From contig JAEPML010000001.1 in the NCBI GenBank assembly GCA_017643925.1, positions 62,001 through 126,000 of the forward strand: a stretch of DNA of 64,000 nt. The letters run 5' to 3'. Numbering within the stretch: position 1 is the first letter of the stretch; every line of letters begins with the position of its first letter. Shown piece by piece: positions 8,254-17,092 of the stretch. Both the position numbers and the translations under genes were made by a program. The notes beneath the pieces were generated by a model. The model made no database searches and was not told the origin of the DNA. It worked only from the letters and a program-made list of their open reading frames with translations. The DNA is from Roseibium sp. GTDB taxonomy: Bacteria; Pseudomonadota; Alphaproteobacteria; Rhizobiales; Stappiaceae.

Positions 8254-9237
8254 ATGCAAACGCGCGACGACGACTGGACATCATATATGGCAATCCGGGC
8301 TGCCTGGCTTTCTTTTGTCGGAGGTCGCACCCAGGGAGAGATTGCAGCGCAGCTCGGCGTTTCGCCCGCCAAGGTGCACCGTCTCATTGCGCATGCCCAG
8401 AAAGAGGGGCATGTCAAATTCCAGATCGATGGCCGCCCGAAGGAATGCCTTGAGCTCGAAAAGGACCTGTCTGGTCACTTTCAGCTGACCAACTGCATCA
8501 TTGCACCGGATCTTGGAAGTGGCGATGACGACAGTGCCCTGAGGGCTGTTGCCGTTTCCGCGTCCCAGTTCCTGACCGGGTTCTTGAGTGGCTCCAATGT
8601 GAAGCGTCTGGGTGTCGGCATGGGCCGCACGCTGACGGCAGCTGTCGAGGCGCTGCCCAAATTCGCAAGACCCGATCTGGAGATCATGTCGATCTGTGGC
8701 TCGCTGACCCGGACACTGGCTGCCAACCCATACGACATCGTTCAGAAGATGCAGGAGCGCACTGGCGGCATTGGTTACTACCTGCCGGTGCCCTATTTTG
8801 CCGAAAATCTGGATGAAAAGGCGATGTTCCTGACCCAGCGGAGCGTGCAGGACCTGATGGCGCGGGCGCGTCAGTCGGACGCCTTCCTGATCGGTATCGG
8901 CTCGGTTGAAAACGAAGGCCACCTTGTGCAGCGGGGCATTATTTCCAAGCAGGAACAGGAAGACTTGATGTCGGGCGGTGCCGTCAGCGATCTGATGGGC
9001 CGCTTTTTGACAATTGACGGAAAATTGGCTCCAGACCCGCTCGGCGATTGCGCTGTCGGGTTGCACTATGATGAAGTGCAGGGGAGCCGCGTGATTGCGC
9101 TGGTGGGCGGAGAGAGCAAGGTGGACGCCACGCTTGCTGCGCTGCGCACCGGTGTCATTACCGATCTGGTTGCCGACGAGACCCTTGCAAGGGCTCTGAG
9201 AAAACGGGTCGGATCGCAGCTGGCACAGTCCGCGTGA
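8254..9237 (+). CDS. SorC-family sugar-binding transcriptional regulator
   Basis: A 327-residue regulator. The N-terminal helix-turn-helix (about residues 13-55) reads AAWLSFVGGRTQGEIAAQLG then SPAKVHRLIAHAQKEG. The remainder is the SorC/DeoR-type effector domain with a phosphosugar-isomerase-like fold, showing LGVGMGRTLTAAVEAL, MSICGSLTRT and GIGSVENEGHLV. Members of this group bind phosphorylated sugars. Standing at the head of a nucleoside catabolic cluster, its inducer is plausibly deoxyribose-5-phosphate or ribose-5-phosphate, as for Bacillus DeoR, which belongs to the same family. It probably controls the genes that follow. The nearby TCAC/GTGA palindromes are candidate operators. Confidence 0.88.
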   Translation: MQTRDDDWTSYMAIRAAWLSFVGGRTQGEIAAQLGVSPAKVHRLIAHAQKEGHVKFQIDGRPKECLELEKDLSGHFQLTNCIIAPDLGSGDDDSALRAVAVSASQFLTGFLSGSNVKRLGVGMGRTLTAAVEALPKFARPDLEIMSICGSLTRTLAANPYDIVQKMQERTGGIGYYLPVPYFAENLDEKAMFLTQRSVQDLMARARQSDAFLIGIGSVENEGHLVQRGIISKQEQEDLMSGGAVSDLMGRFLTIDGKLAPDPLGDCAVGLHYDEVQGSRVIALVGGESKVDATLAALRTGVITDLVADETLARALRKRVGSQLAQSA

Positions 9238-9305
9238 AGCGGCTGAGCTACGAGGGGAACGGGTCTGCACCAACGCGAGACCCCCGCATGTCGGAGGACA
9301 TACAC

Positions 9306-10307
9306 GTGAAAAAGTTTCTTACCATGGGCACGGCGCTTGCCGGACTGGCCATTTCCATCGCAAGTGCGCAGGCGGCTGATATCAAGCCGGCCGTGCTTTA
9401 CGATCTCGGTGGCCGGAACGACGAGTCCTTCAACCAGGCCGCCTTCACGGGTGCCGAGCAGTTCAAGGCCGATTATGGCGTTGAATACCGTGACTTCGAA
9501 ATCCAGAACGACGCTCAGCGTGAGCAGGCTCTGCGCAACTTCGCAAAGCGCGGCATGAACCCGATCGTTGCCATCGGTTTCTCCCAGGCCAACGCGGTTG
9601 AAAAAGTCGCCAAGGAATTCCCGGACACGCAGTTTGCGATCGTCGACATGGTCGTTGATCTCCCGAATGTGCGCTCGATCCTCTTCAAGGAGCATGAAGG
9701 CTCCTACATCGTCGGCATGCTCGCCGCGATGGCTTCCGAAACCGGCAAGGTCGGCTTCGTTGGCGGTATGGATATCCCGCTCATCCGCAAATTCGCCTGT
9801 GGCTACAAGCAGGGCGTGATGGCCGTCAAGTCCGATGCGGAAGTCTTCGAAAACATGACCGGCACCACCGGCGCTGCCTGGAACGACCCGGTCAAGGGTG
9901 GCGAACTGGCCAAGTCTCAGTTCGACCGTGGCGCAGACGTTGTCTACCACGCGGCAGGCGGCACAGGCATTGGTGTTCTTCAGGCAGCGGCCGACGCCGG
10001 CAAGCTCGGCATTGGCGTGGACAGCAACCAGAACGGCCTGCATCCGGGTTCCGTCCTGACCTCCATGCTGAAGCGCGTCGACATTGCCGTGTTCCAAGCT
10101 TTTGAAGATGCCAAGAACGACTCCTGGTCTTCCGGCTTTGAAGTCCTCGGCCTGAAAGAAGGCGGCGTTGACTGGGCACTGGACAGCAACAATGCCGAAC
10201 TGGTCGACGACCAGATGAAGGCTGCTGTCGAGGAAGCCACCCAGAAGATCATCTCCGGTGAGGTCGTCGTTCACGATTACATGTCCGACGAATCCTGCCC
10301 GGGTTAA
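9306..10307 (+). CDS. BMP-family ABC transporter substrate-binding protein (copy 1)
   Basis: A periplasmic nucleoside-binding protein of the BMP/Med family, about 333 residues. I chose the GTG at 9306 because GGAGG sits 8 bases upstream and the protein then starts directly with a signal peptide (MKKFLTMGTALAG...SAQA, cleavage about residue 23). Upstream in-frame ATGs would add a charged tail before it. Family blocks seen include GGRNDESFNQ, KEHEGSYIVGMLAAM, GFVGGMDIPLI, AAGGTGIGVLQAA and DSNQNGLHPG. It delivers ligand to the permeases encoded downstream. A close paralogue follows, separated by a strong hairpin. Confidence 0.92.
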   Translation: MKKFLTMGTALAGLAISIASAQAADIKPAVLYDLGGRNDESFNQAAFTGAEQFKADYGVEYRDFEIQNDAQREQALRNFAKRGMNPIVAIGFSQANAVEKVAKEFPDTQFAIVDMVVDLPNVRSILFKEHEGSYIVGMLAAMASETGKVGFVGGMDIPLIRKFACGYKQGVMAVKSDAEVFENMTGTTGAAWNDPVKGGELAKSQFDRGADVVYHAAGGTGIGVLQAAADAGKLGIGVDSNQNGLHPGSVLTSMLKRVDIAVFQAFEDAKNDSWSSGFEVLGLKEGGVDWALDSNNAELVDDQMKAAVEEATQKIISGEVVVHDYMSDESCPG

Positions 10308-10327
10308 TCCGGACAGCCGAAAACGGC

Positions 10328-10358
10328 CTCCGCGCGAATGCGCGGAGGTCACGCTTTT
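10328..10358 (+). terminator. Strong intercistronic hairpin between the two BMP genes
   Basis: A perfect 9-bp stem CCTCCGCGC / GCGCGGAGG with GAAT loop (10328-10349) is followed 7 bases later by a short run of T. It lies 20 bp after the first binding-protein stop. Such hairpins after binding-protein genes often cause partial termination or protect the upstream mRNA, raising binding protein over the membrane components. Complete termination is unlikely because the transporter genes follow. Confidence 0.6.
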
Positions 10359-10396
10359 GCGATTACCTGGACCCCAGCAACCTTGCGGGAAACCAA

Positions 10397-11389
10397 ATGA
10401 ACCATTCCAGATCCATTTTGTCAGTTGTTGCCGGCGCGATGCTTTGCGCGACGGCGGCTCAGGCTGATCCTGCAATCGTCTATTCGGTTGGCGGCAAGTT
10501 CGACGGGTCCTTCAACGAAAGCGCCTATGGCGGCATGAAGCGTTTTCAGGAGGAAAGCGGTCAGTCGGTCAGGGAATTTGCCCTTGAGCGGGACGCGCAG
10601 AGCCTGCAGGCACTCCGAAATTTTGCCAGCCGCGGGGACACGCCGGTGGTCGCTATCGGGTTCAACCAGGCCAACGCGTTGAACCAGGTCGCGCCGGATT
10701 TCCCGGAAACGGATTTTGCGATTGTCGACATGGTCGTCGATCAGCCGAACGTGCGTTCCTACGTCTTCAAGGAACATGAAGGCGCCTATGTCGGCGGATT
10801 GCTGGCGGCCATGGCGTCCAAGACGGGCACGATCGGGTTCGTCGGCGGAATGGACATACCGATCATTCAAAGGTTCCTGTGCGGATACAAGCAGGGGGCA
10901 TTGGCCGCAGATCCGGACATCTCGGTTCTTTTCAACATGACCGGAGACACACCGGCCGCCTTTGCCAACCCGGTCCGTGGCGGTGAACTGGCAACCGGCC
11001 AGATCAAGCGCGGCGCCGATGTCGTGCTTCAGGCCGCTGGTGGCACCGGGCTCGGCGTGCTCCAGGCCGCGGCTGATGCCGGCGTGCTTGGCGTCGGCAC
11101 CGACAGCAATCAGAACGGATTGCATCCGGGCAAGGTTCTGACCTCGATCCGCAAGCGTGTCGACAACGCGGTCTATGACAGTTTCCAGTCGGCCAACAAT
11201 GGCAGCTTCACACCCGGCATTCGGGTGCTGGGCCTCGCCGAAGGTGGCATGGATTGGGTGCTGGACGAAAACAACAAGGCCTTGATCTCCGATGAAATGC
11301 AGGCAGCCGCCGACGCGGCGGTTGCCGGAATATCCGACGGAAAGATCAAGGTTCACGACGTCGTCACCGAAGGGGCCTGTCCTTACTGA
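10397..11389 (+). CDS. BMP-family ABC transporter substrate-binding protein (copy 2)
   Basis: A 330-residue paralogue of the preceding gene. It has its own signal peptide (MNHSRSILSVVAGAMLCATAAQA) and the same blocks: GGKFDGSFNES, KEHEGAYVGGLLAAM, GFVGGMDIPII, CGYKQG, DSNQNGLHPG. The two proteins are clearly similar throughout but diverge at positions lining the ligand region (for example VVDLPNVRSIL versus VVDQPNVRSYV), so they may bind different nucleosides. The duplication is tandem and in the same orientation. The ATPase and permeases follow directly. Confidence 0.92.
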   Translation: MNHSRSILSVVAGAMLCATAAQADPAIVYSVGGKFDGSFNESAYGGMKRFQEESGQSVREFALERDAQSLQALRNFASRGDTPVVAIGFNQANALNQVAPDFPETDFAIVDMVVDQPNVRSYVFKEHEGAYVGGLLAAMASKTGTIGFVGGMDIPIIQRFLCGYKQGALAADPDISVLFNMTGDTPAAFANPVRGGELATGQIKRGADVVLQAAGGTGLGVLQAAADAGVLGVGTDSNQNGLHPGKVLTSIRKRVDNAVYDSFQSANNGSFTPGIRVLGLAEGGMDWVLDENNKALISDEMQAAADAAVAGISDGKIKVHDVVTEGACPY

Positions 11390-11451
11390 GAGGGCAGTGC
11401 GGCGGAGGCAAAAACAATGAAAAGAAACAAACGTCAGGCCTGGGGGTGGGC

Positions 11452-13005
11452 ATGAGCGAAGTTCCCGCAATTGAATTGCGACAAATCAACAAGAGCTTTG
11501 GGCCGGTACACGCCAACAAGGACATCGATCTTGTCGTCAAGAAGGGATCCATTCACGGCATCATCGGGGAAAACGGCGCGGGCAAATCGACGCTCATGTC
11601 CATTCTCTACGGGTTCTATCATGCCGACAAGGGAGACATCCTTGTTGATGGCACCAAGGTAACGATTGCCGACTCGAAGGCCGCCATCGCGATGGGCATT
11701 GGCATGGTGCATCAGCACTTCATGCTGGTGGACAATTTTTCGGTTCTCGAAAACGTCGTTCTGGGTGCCGAGGACAGTGCCATGCTGGCTGGCGGGCTCA
11801 GCCGTGCGCGCAACGAGCTGAAGCGGCTGGAGGACGAATACGAACTGCGTGTCGATCCGGACGCCCTGATCCAGGACCTGCCCGTCGGGTTGCAGCAACG
11901 TGTGGAAATTCTGAAAGCGCTCTACCGGAGCGCGGAGGTGCTGATCCTGGACGAACCGACAGGCGTTCTGACGCCGGCGGAAGCGGATCACCTCTTCAAG
12001 ATCCTCAACGTTCTCAAGGACGAAGGCAAAACAGTTCTCCTGATCACCCACAAGCTGCGTGAGATCATGGCGGTTACCGACACCGTGTCGGTCATGCGCC
12101 GTGGCGAAATGGTGGCGACGCGGGAGACCAGGAACACCTCGATGGAAGAGCTGGCCGAATTGATGGTCGGCCGCTCCGTTCTTCTTCGCGTCGACAAGAC
12201 ACCTGCGGATCCGGCAGCGCCGGTGATGGAAGTTGAAAATCTGACCGTTACGGACAGCCGTGGTGTTCAGGTCGTCAAGGATGTCAGCTTCTCGGTTCGT
12301 GCCGGGGAGATTGTCGGTATTGCCGGCGTGTCCGGCAATGGTCAATCGGAGCTGCTGGAGACGCTCTCGGGCATTCGGCGGGCGACCACCGGAACGTTAA
12401 AGATCGCTGGCGAGACAATAGATCTTGGCACCAGTACGCTCGATGCCGCCGACATGCGCGACAAGAATATGGGCCATGTGCCCGAAGACCGGCATCGCAT
12501 GGGCCTGATCAACAGCTTTGCCGAATATGAGAATTCGATCCTCGGGTATCACCGCGATCCGGCCTATTCCAAGGGTCTGTTGATGGACATTGGAGCCATC
12601 AAGAAAGCCGCGGTCGAGGAAATCGAGAAATACGACATCCGTCCGCCCAACCCCATGCTGAAAACCGCAAGTTTTTCCGGAGGTAATCAGCAGAAGATCG
12701 TCTTGGCGCGAGAGATCGAACGCGACCCGGAGATCCTGCTGATCGGCCAGCCGACACGCGGTGTGGATATCGGGGCGATCGAGTTTATCCATCGCCGGAT
12801 CGTTGAGCTGCGCGACAGCGGCAAGGGTGTCTTGTTGGTGTCCGTGGAACTTGATGAGATCCGGGCGTTGTCCGACCGGGTGCTTGTCATGTTTGACGGC
12901 AAGATCGTTGGCGAACGTGGTGCCAATGCGGAAGAAGGCGAACTGGGTCTGCTTATGGCCGGTGTCGAGGACAGTCAGATGAGTGTTGCAGGAGGCGCCC
13001 AATGA
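11452..13005 (+). CDS. Nucleoside ABC transporter, double ATP-binding protein
   Basis: About 517 residues with two fused nucleotide-binding domains, as in RbsA and NupA. The first half has Walker A GENGAGKST and Walker B VLILDEPTGVLTP, but a degenerate signature (LPVGLQQR). The second half has a degenerate Walker A (GVSGNGQSE), an intact signature FSGGNQQK and GQPTRGVDIGA. This asymmetry is normal for the family. The ATG at 11452 follows GGGGGTGG; a GTG 6 bases upstream (11446) is an alternative. The stop overlaps the first permease start (13002-13005), which indicates coupled translation. It powers uptake of nucleosides captured by the BMP proteins. Confidence 0.93.
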   Translation: MSEVPAIELRQINKSFGPVHANKDIDLVVKKGSIHGIIGENGAGKSTLMSILYGFYHADKGDILVDGTKVTIADSKAAIAMGIGMVHQHFMLVDNFSVLENVVLGAEDSAMLAGGLSRARNELKRLEDEYELRVDPDALIQDLPVGLQQRVEILKALYRSAEVLILDEPTGVLTPAEADHLFKILNVLKDEGKTVLLITHKLREIMAVTDTVSVMRRGEMVATRETRNTSMEELAELMVGRSVLLRVDKTPADPAAPVMEVENLTVTDSRGVQVVKDVSFSVRAGEIVGIAGVSGNGQSELLETLSGIRRATTGTLKIAGETIDLGTSTLDAADMRDKNMGHVPEDRHRMGLINSFAEYENSILGYHRDPAYSKGLLMDIGAIKKAAVEEIEKYDIRPPNPMLKTASFSGGNQQKIVLAREIERDPEILLIGQPTRGVDIGAIEFIHRRIVELRDSGKGVLLVSVELDEIRALSDRVLVMFDGKIVGERGANAEEGELGLLMAGVEDSQMSVAGGAQ

Positions 13006-14108
13006 GTGCCGGTCAGCTTCCACGTTGGGTCGATCTCGGCCTGATCCCGTTCCTGAACCTTGCCGCAGCCTTTCTGGTTTCCGGACTGGTGGTGATCCTG
13101 ATCGGTGAAAATCCGCTTGATGCGGTCAAGGTCCTTCTCTGGGGATCACTTGGCTATGCGGAAGGGTTCGGCTTCACGCTGTTTTATGCCACCAACTTCA
13201 TCTTCACGGGACTGGCGGTTGCCGTTGCCTTTCATGCCGGGCTCTTCAATATCGGTGGCGAGGGCCAGGCCTATGTCGGCGGCCTTGGCGTTGCCTTTGC
13301 CTGTCTTGCGCTTGACCGGTTCGTACCCTGGTACGTGACACTGCCCTTCGCCATCCTGGGATCGGCGGCGATGGGCGCCGCCTGGGCGTTCATTCCGGCA
13401 TGGCTGCAGGCCAAACGCGGCAGCCACGTGGTCATCACGACCATCATGTTCAACTACATTTCGTTTTCGTTCATGGTGTATCTGCTGGGCAATGTCCTGA
13501 AAAAGCCGGGCTCGATGCAGAACGAGACCCGGACCTTTGAAGATGGCGGCCGGCTGCCGTTCCTCAATGATATTTTCCCGTCTTTCGGGTTTGGCTATGC
13601 ACCGGTGAACCTGTCCCTGTTCGTTGCCTTTGCTGCCTGCGTCTTTGTCTGGTTCCTGATCTGGCGGACGAAGCTCGGCTACGAGATACGCTCCTTCGGC
13701 GCAAATGCAACAGCGGCTGTTTATGCCGGTATCTCGCCGGTGCGCATCATCGTTGTCACCATGCTGATCTCCGGTGGCCTCGCGGGGATGATGGCGATCA
13801 ACGAGATCATGGGGTCCCAGCACCGCCTGCTGATCGACTTCGTGACCGGCTACGGTTTCGTCGGCATCGCGGTTGCGCTCATGGGACGGGCGCATCCCGT
13901 CGGTATCATACTGGCTGCAATCCTGTTCGGCATGCTCTACCAGGGCGGCGCTGAACTCTCGTTTGAAATGCCGAATATCACGCGTGACATGATCATCGTC
14001 ATCCAAGGTCTGGTTATCCTGTTTGCCGGAGCGCTTGAACATATGTTCAGGCCGGCAATCGTCAGGTTCTTCACGCCTTCCCGGGCACTTGCGGCGAAGG
14101 AGGCTTGA
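13002..14108 (+). CDS. Nucleoside ABC transporter permease 1
   Basis: A 368-residue inner membrane protein with about 8-10 hydrophobic segments, of the BPD_transp_2 (RbsC-like) family used by BMP-type transporters. Seen features are GLFNIGGEGQAYVGG, the family hallmark between early helices, VVITTIMFNYISF, and GLAGMMAINEIMG near the C-terminal half. The ATG lies within the stop of the ATPase gene (ATGA overlap). It forms the channel as a heterodimer with the next gene product. Confidence 0.93.
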   Translation: MSAGQLPRWVDLGLIPFLNLAAAFLVSGLVVILIGENPLDAVKVLLWGSLGYAEGFGFTLFYATNFIFTGLAVAVAFHAGLFNIGGEGQAYVGGLGVAFACLALDRFVPWYVTLPFAILGSAAMGAAWAFIPAWLQAKRGSHVVITTIMFNYISFSFMVYLLGNVLKKPGSMQNETRTFEDGGRLPFLNDIFPSFGFGYAPVNLSLFVAFAACVFVWFLIWRTKLGYEIRSFGANATAAVYAGISPVRIIVVTMLISGGLAGMMAINEIMGSQHRLLIDFVTGYGFVGIAVALMGRAHPVGIILAAILFGMLYQGGAELSFEMPNITRDMIIVIQGLVILFAGALEHMFRPAIVRFFTPSRALAAKEA

Positions 14109-14110
14109 GC

Positions 14111-15079
14111 ATGTTCGAGACAGTCATCCTGATGATGGACGCCACGGTCCGTGTATCGACCCCGCTGCTGCTGGCCTGTCTGGCCGGTCTCTTCTCCGAG
14201 CGGTCCGGCGTTGTCGACATCGGCCTGGAAGGCAAGATGCTCGGCGCGGCCTTCGGCGCTGGCGCGGTTGCCTACGTGACGGCCAATGCCTGGCTGGGCC
14301 TTCTGGCGGGTATTTCCGTGTCGGTTGCCCTGGCGCTGATCCACGGTTTCGCTTCGATCTCCAACCGCGGCAACCAGATCGTTTCCGGTGTGGCCATCAA
14401 CTTCCTCGCGGCTGGACTAACGGCCTTGCTGGGGCAAACCTGGTTCCGACAGGGAGGGCGCACGCCGTCATTGCCGGAAGGTGGCCGGTTCACCGATCTG
14501 ACCTGGCCATTTGCCGAGCAGCTGCGGGAGGTGCCTGTTGTAGGTCCTCTTTATTCCGAGCTTCTCTCCGGGCACAAGATACTCGTCTATGTCGCGTTTC
14601 TTGCGGTTCCGCTGACCTGGTGGATCCTGTTCCGGACCCGCTTCGGCCTGCGTCTGCGCGCTGTTGGTGAAAACCCGGCTGCGGTCGATACAGCCGGTAT
14701 TTCGGTCGCGTGGATGCGGTATCGCGCGGTCATTGCCTGCGGCATCCTCTGTGGTTTTGCCGGTTCTTATCTTTCTATCGCCGTTGGTTCCGGGTTCGGT
14801 GTCAACATGACGGCTGGTCAGGGCTTCATGGCGCTTGCAGCGCTCATTTTCGCCAAGTGGAAGCCGTTGAATGCCATGTTCACCTGCCTGTTGTTCGGCT
14901 TCCTTGATGCTGCGGGAACCCGGATGCAGGGTGTTGAACTTCCGGTCATCGGTGAAGTCCCGCTGCAGGTCTTCCAGGCACTGCCTTACGTTCTCACCGT
15001 GGTTCTGCTGGCCGGGTTCATCGGCAAGGCGATCCCGCCCAAGGCTGCCGGCGTCCCCTACCTGAAGGAGCGCTCATGA
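14111..15079 (+). CDS. Nucleoside ABC transporter permease 2
   Basis: About 322 residues, the second RbsC-like permease. The hallmark SGVVDIGLEGKMLGAAFGA near residue 31 matches the second permease of nucleoside transporters of the NupC/YufQ type, and SNRGNQIVSGVAINFLAAG follows. The start is the ATG at 14111, two bases after the preceding stop; a TTG at 14105 would overlap the stop and is less likely. The last codon region overlaps the cdd start (15076-15079). Confidence 0.93.
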   Translation: MFETVILMMDATVRVSTPLLLACLAGLFSERSGVVDIGLEGKMLGAAFGAGAVAYVTANAWLGLLAGISVSVALALIHGFASISNRGNQIVSGVAINFLAAGLTALLGQTWFRQGGRTPSLPEGGRFTDLTWPFAEQLREVPVVGPLYSELLSGHKILVYVAFLAVPLTWWILFRTRFGLRLRAVGENPAAVDTAGISVAWMRYRAVIACGILCGFAGSYLSIAVGSGFGVNMTAGQGFMALAALIFAKWKPLNAMFTCLLFGFLDAAGTRMQGVELPVIGEVPLQVFQALPYVLTVVLLAGFIGKAIPPKAAGVPYLKERS

Positions 15080-15471
15080 GTGATCTGGATGATCTGTTCG
15101 AGGCAGCCAAGGCTGTGCGCGAGAAGGCCTATGCACCCTATTCCAACTTTCTGGTCGGGGCGGCCTTCAGAACGCCGGACGGGTCGGTGTTCACCGGATG
15201 CAATGTCGAAAACGCGTCCTATCCGGTGAGCGTATGTGCGGAAGGCGGCGCCGTCAGCGCCATGATTGCGGCCGGCCAGCGCGAAATTGCAGAGGCTGTC
15301 GTGATTGGAGACGCCGCCCTGTGCACGCCCTGCGGCATCTGCCGGCAGCGGTTTAAGGAATTCGGCAAGGACGACCTGGTTGTCCATGTCGCGGATTTGA
15401 ATGGCATCAAGCGCAGCTTCACCCTGGACGAGTTGCTGCCTGCCGCATTTGAACTGGAACAGAAGGACTGA
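15076..15471 (+). CDS. cdd: Cytidine deaminase
   Basis: A 131-residue zinc enzyme of the small, homotetrameric class. It deaminates cytidine and deoxycytidine to uridine and deoxyuridine. The zinc ligands and catalytic Glu lie in CAEGGAVSAM (about residue 54) and PCGICRQRF (about residue 90). The N-terminal AYAPYSNFLVGAAF and GCNVENASYPVSV bind substrate. The gene overlaps the permease stop by 4 bp, so uptake and the first catabolic step are co-expressed. Confidence 0.95.
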   Translation: MSDLDDLFEAAKAVREKAYAPYSNFLVGAAFRTPDGSVFTGCNVENASYPVSVCAEGGAVSAMIAAGQREIAEAVVIGDAALCTPCGICRQRFKEFGKDDLVVHVADLNGIKRSFTLDELLPAAFELEQKD

Positions 15472-15477
15472 CCCACC

Positions 15478-16287
15478 ATGAGTGGTTATGGTCGCGAGTG
15501 TGCGGATATTGTCCGTGCCGCCCGTGAGGGCTCTTACAAGATCGGCATGATCCTGGGCTCTGGCCTTGGCGCCTTGGCCGAGGAAATCGAGGATGCGGTT
15601 CGCATTCCCTACTCCCACCTGACGGAGTTTCCCGTCTCAACGGTGACGTCGCATTCCAGCGAGCTGGTCGCCGGGACACTTTCCGGAGTGCCGGTGGTGA
15701 TCCTGTCCGGTAGGGCTCACTATTACGAAAGCGGTGATCCGAGTGTGATGCGGACGCCGGTTGAAACGCTCAAGGAGCTCGGGTGCGAGATCCTGCTCGC
15801 CACTAACGCGGCGGGCTCCCTGCGTGAAGAGGTTGCACCCGGTTCGCCGATGCTGATTTCCGACCACATCAATTGGTCCGGCAAGAACCCGCTGATTGGT
15901 GAAGAGGACGAAAAACGCTTCCTGGACATGAGCACGGCTTACGATCCGGAACTGAGGTCGGCCATGCAGAAAGTGGCTGAAGAAACAGGCGATCCGATTG
16001 CGGAGGGCGTCTACATGTGGTTCTCTGGCCCGTCTTTCGAAACACCGGCCGAAATCCGCATGGCCAAGATGCTGGGTGCGGACGCCGTCGGCATGTCAAC
16101 AGTCCCTGAAGTCATCATGGCCCGCTTTGTCGGAATGCGCGTTGCGGCGATGTCGATCATCACCAATTACGGCGCGGGCATGCAGACGCACGCACTTTCT
16201 CACGACGAAACCAAGTCGGTGGCGCTGCAGGGCATGGAACGCATGAAACAGCTGGTGCGGGCATTCGTTAAGGAGATCGGTCAATGA
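15478..16287 (+). CDS. Purine-nucleoside phosphorylase (trimeric PNP/MTAP class)
   Basis: A 269-residue phosphorylase that cleaves purine (deoxy)nucleosides with phosphate to base and (deoxy)ribose-1-phosphate. Motifs of the trimeric NP-II class are LGSGLGALAE, SGRAHYYESGDP, TNAAGSLREEVAPG, WFSGPSFETPAEIRM and GMSTVPEVI. The last is where the class places its base-binding loop, and MSIITNYGAG follows. It is not the hexameric DeoD type. The stop overlaps the deoC start in ATGA. Orthologues are called punA, deoD or xapA, so I leave the symbol open. Confidence 0.93.
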   Translation: MSGYGRECADIVRAAREGSYKIGMILGSGLGALAEEIEDAVRIPYSHLTEFPVSTVTSHSSELVAGTLSGVPVVILSGRAHYYESGDPSVMRTPVETLKELGCEILLATNAAGSLREEVAPGSPMLISDHINWSGKNPLIGEEDEKRFLDMSTAYDPELRSAMQKVAEETGDPIAEGVYMWFSGPSFETPAEIRMAKMLGADAVGMSTVPEVIMARFVGMRVAAMSIITNYGAGMQTHALSHDETKSVALQGMERMKQLVRAFVKEIGQ

Positions 16288-17066
16288 GCGATATGATCGA
16301 AATTGCAATACGTGCCCTCGGGCTCGTGGATCTGACCAACCTGAATGATGACTGTACGGCTGAAGACATCAGCAAGCTAACCGAGCGCACCGTGACTGAT
16401 CACGGTTCGGTTGCCGCCGTGTGCGTCTGGCCGCGTTTTGTGGCGCAGGCCGTCAAGGAACTCACCGGTACCGGCGTCAAGGTCGCAACAGTCGTGAACT
16501 TCCCGGCGGGTGGCGAGGACACGGATGCCGTTCTGGCTGAAACGCGTCAGGCAATAGCCGACGGTGCCGACGAGATCGATCTGGTCATGCCCTACAAGGC
16601 CTTCTGCGAAGGCCGGAAAGGCTTTGCCGAAGAGCAGATCATTCGCGTGAAGGCCGTGATCCCGGAGCCGGCCATACTGAAAGTCATTCTGGAAACGGGT
16701 GAGATCAAGGATCCGCTTTTGATCCACGCCGCATCCAATGTGGCCATCGCTGCGGGGGCCGATTTCATCAAGACCTCCACGGGCAAGGTAGCGGTCAACG
16801 CGACCCTGGAGGCGGCCGAGATCATGCTGACAGCGATTGAAGAAGCGCGCCGGGACGATGCGGAACGCGTGATCGGTTTCAAACCGGCAGGTGGCATCAA
16901 GACGGCTGAAGACGCGGCGGCCTATCTGGCGCTGGCTGACAGGATCATGGGGCACAACTGGGTGTCTGCAGCCACGTTCCGTTTTGGTGCCAGTGGTCTG
17001 TTGGATTCCCTGATCTCCACGATCGAGGGCCAGGAAATCGTCGACCATTCCCATCACGGTTACTGA
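16284..17066 (+). CDS. deoC: Deoxyribose-phosphate aldolase
   Basis: A 260-residue class I aldolase splitting 2-deoxyribose-5-phosphate to glyceraldehyde-3-phosphate and acetaldehyde. It is the same length as the enterobacterial enzyme. The TIM-barrel motifs are VAAVCVWPRFV, VVNFPAGGEDTD, EIDLVMPYKAF, LKVILETGEI, and the Schiff-base lysine in ADFIKTSTGKV. FKPAGGIKTAEDA forms the phosphate site. The start overlaps the PNP stop by 4 bp. It completes the deoxyribose branch together with DeoB. Confidence 0.95.
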   Translation: MSDMIEIAIRALGLVDLTNLNDDCTAEDISKLTERTVTDHGSVAAVCVWPRFVAQAVKELTGTGVKVATVVNFPAGGEDTDAVLAETRQAIADGADEIDLVMPYKAFCEGRKGFAEEQIIRVKAVIPEPAILKVILETGEIKDPLLIHAASNVAIAAGADFIKTSTGKVAVNATLEAAEIMLTAIEEARRDDAERVIGFKPAGGIKTAEDAAAYLALADRIMGHNWVSAATFRFGASGLLDSLISTIEGQEIVDHSHHGY

Positions 17067-17092
17067 GACGGCTTCAAGAAGGATAAAAAAAT

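Noticed and set aside
9066..10475. Long minus-strand frame (469 codons) opposite the BMP genes
   Set aside because: It is the GC-driven antisense shadow of two strongly supported binding-protein genes; its translation has no family features.
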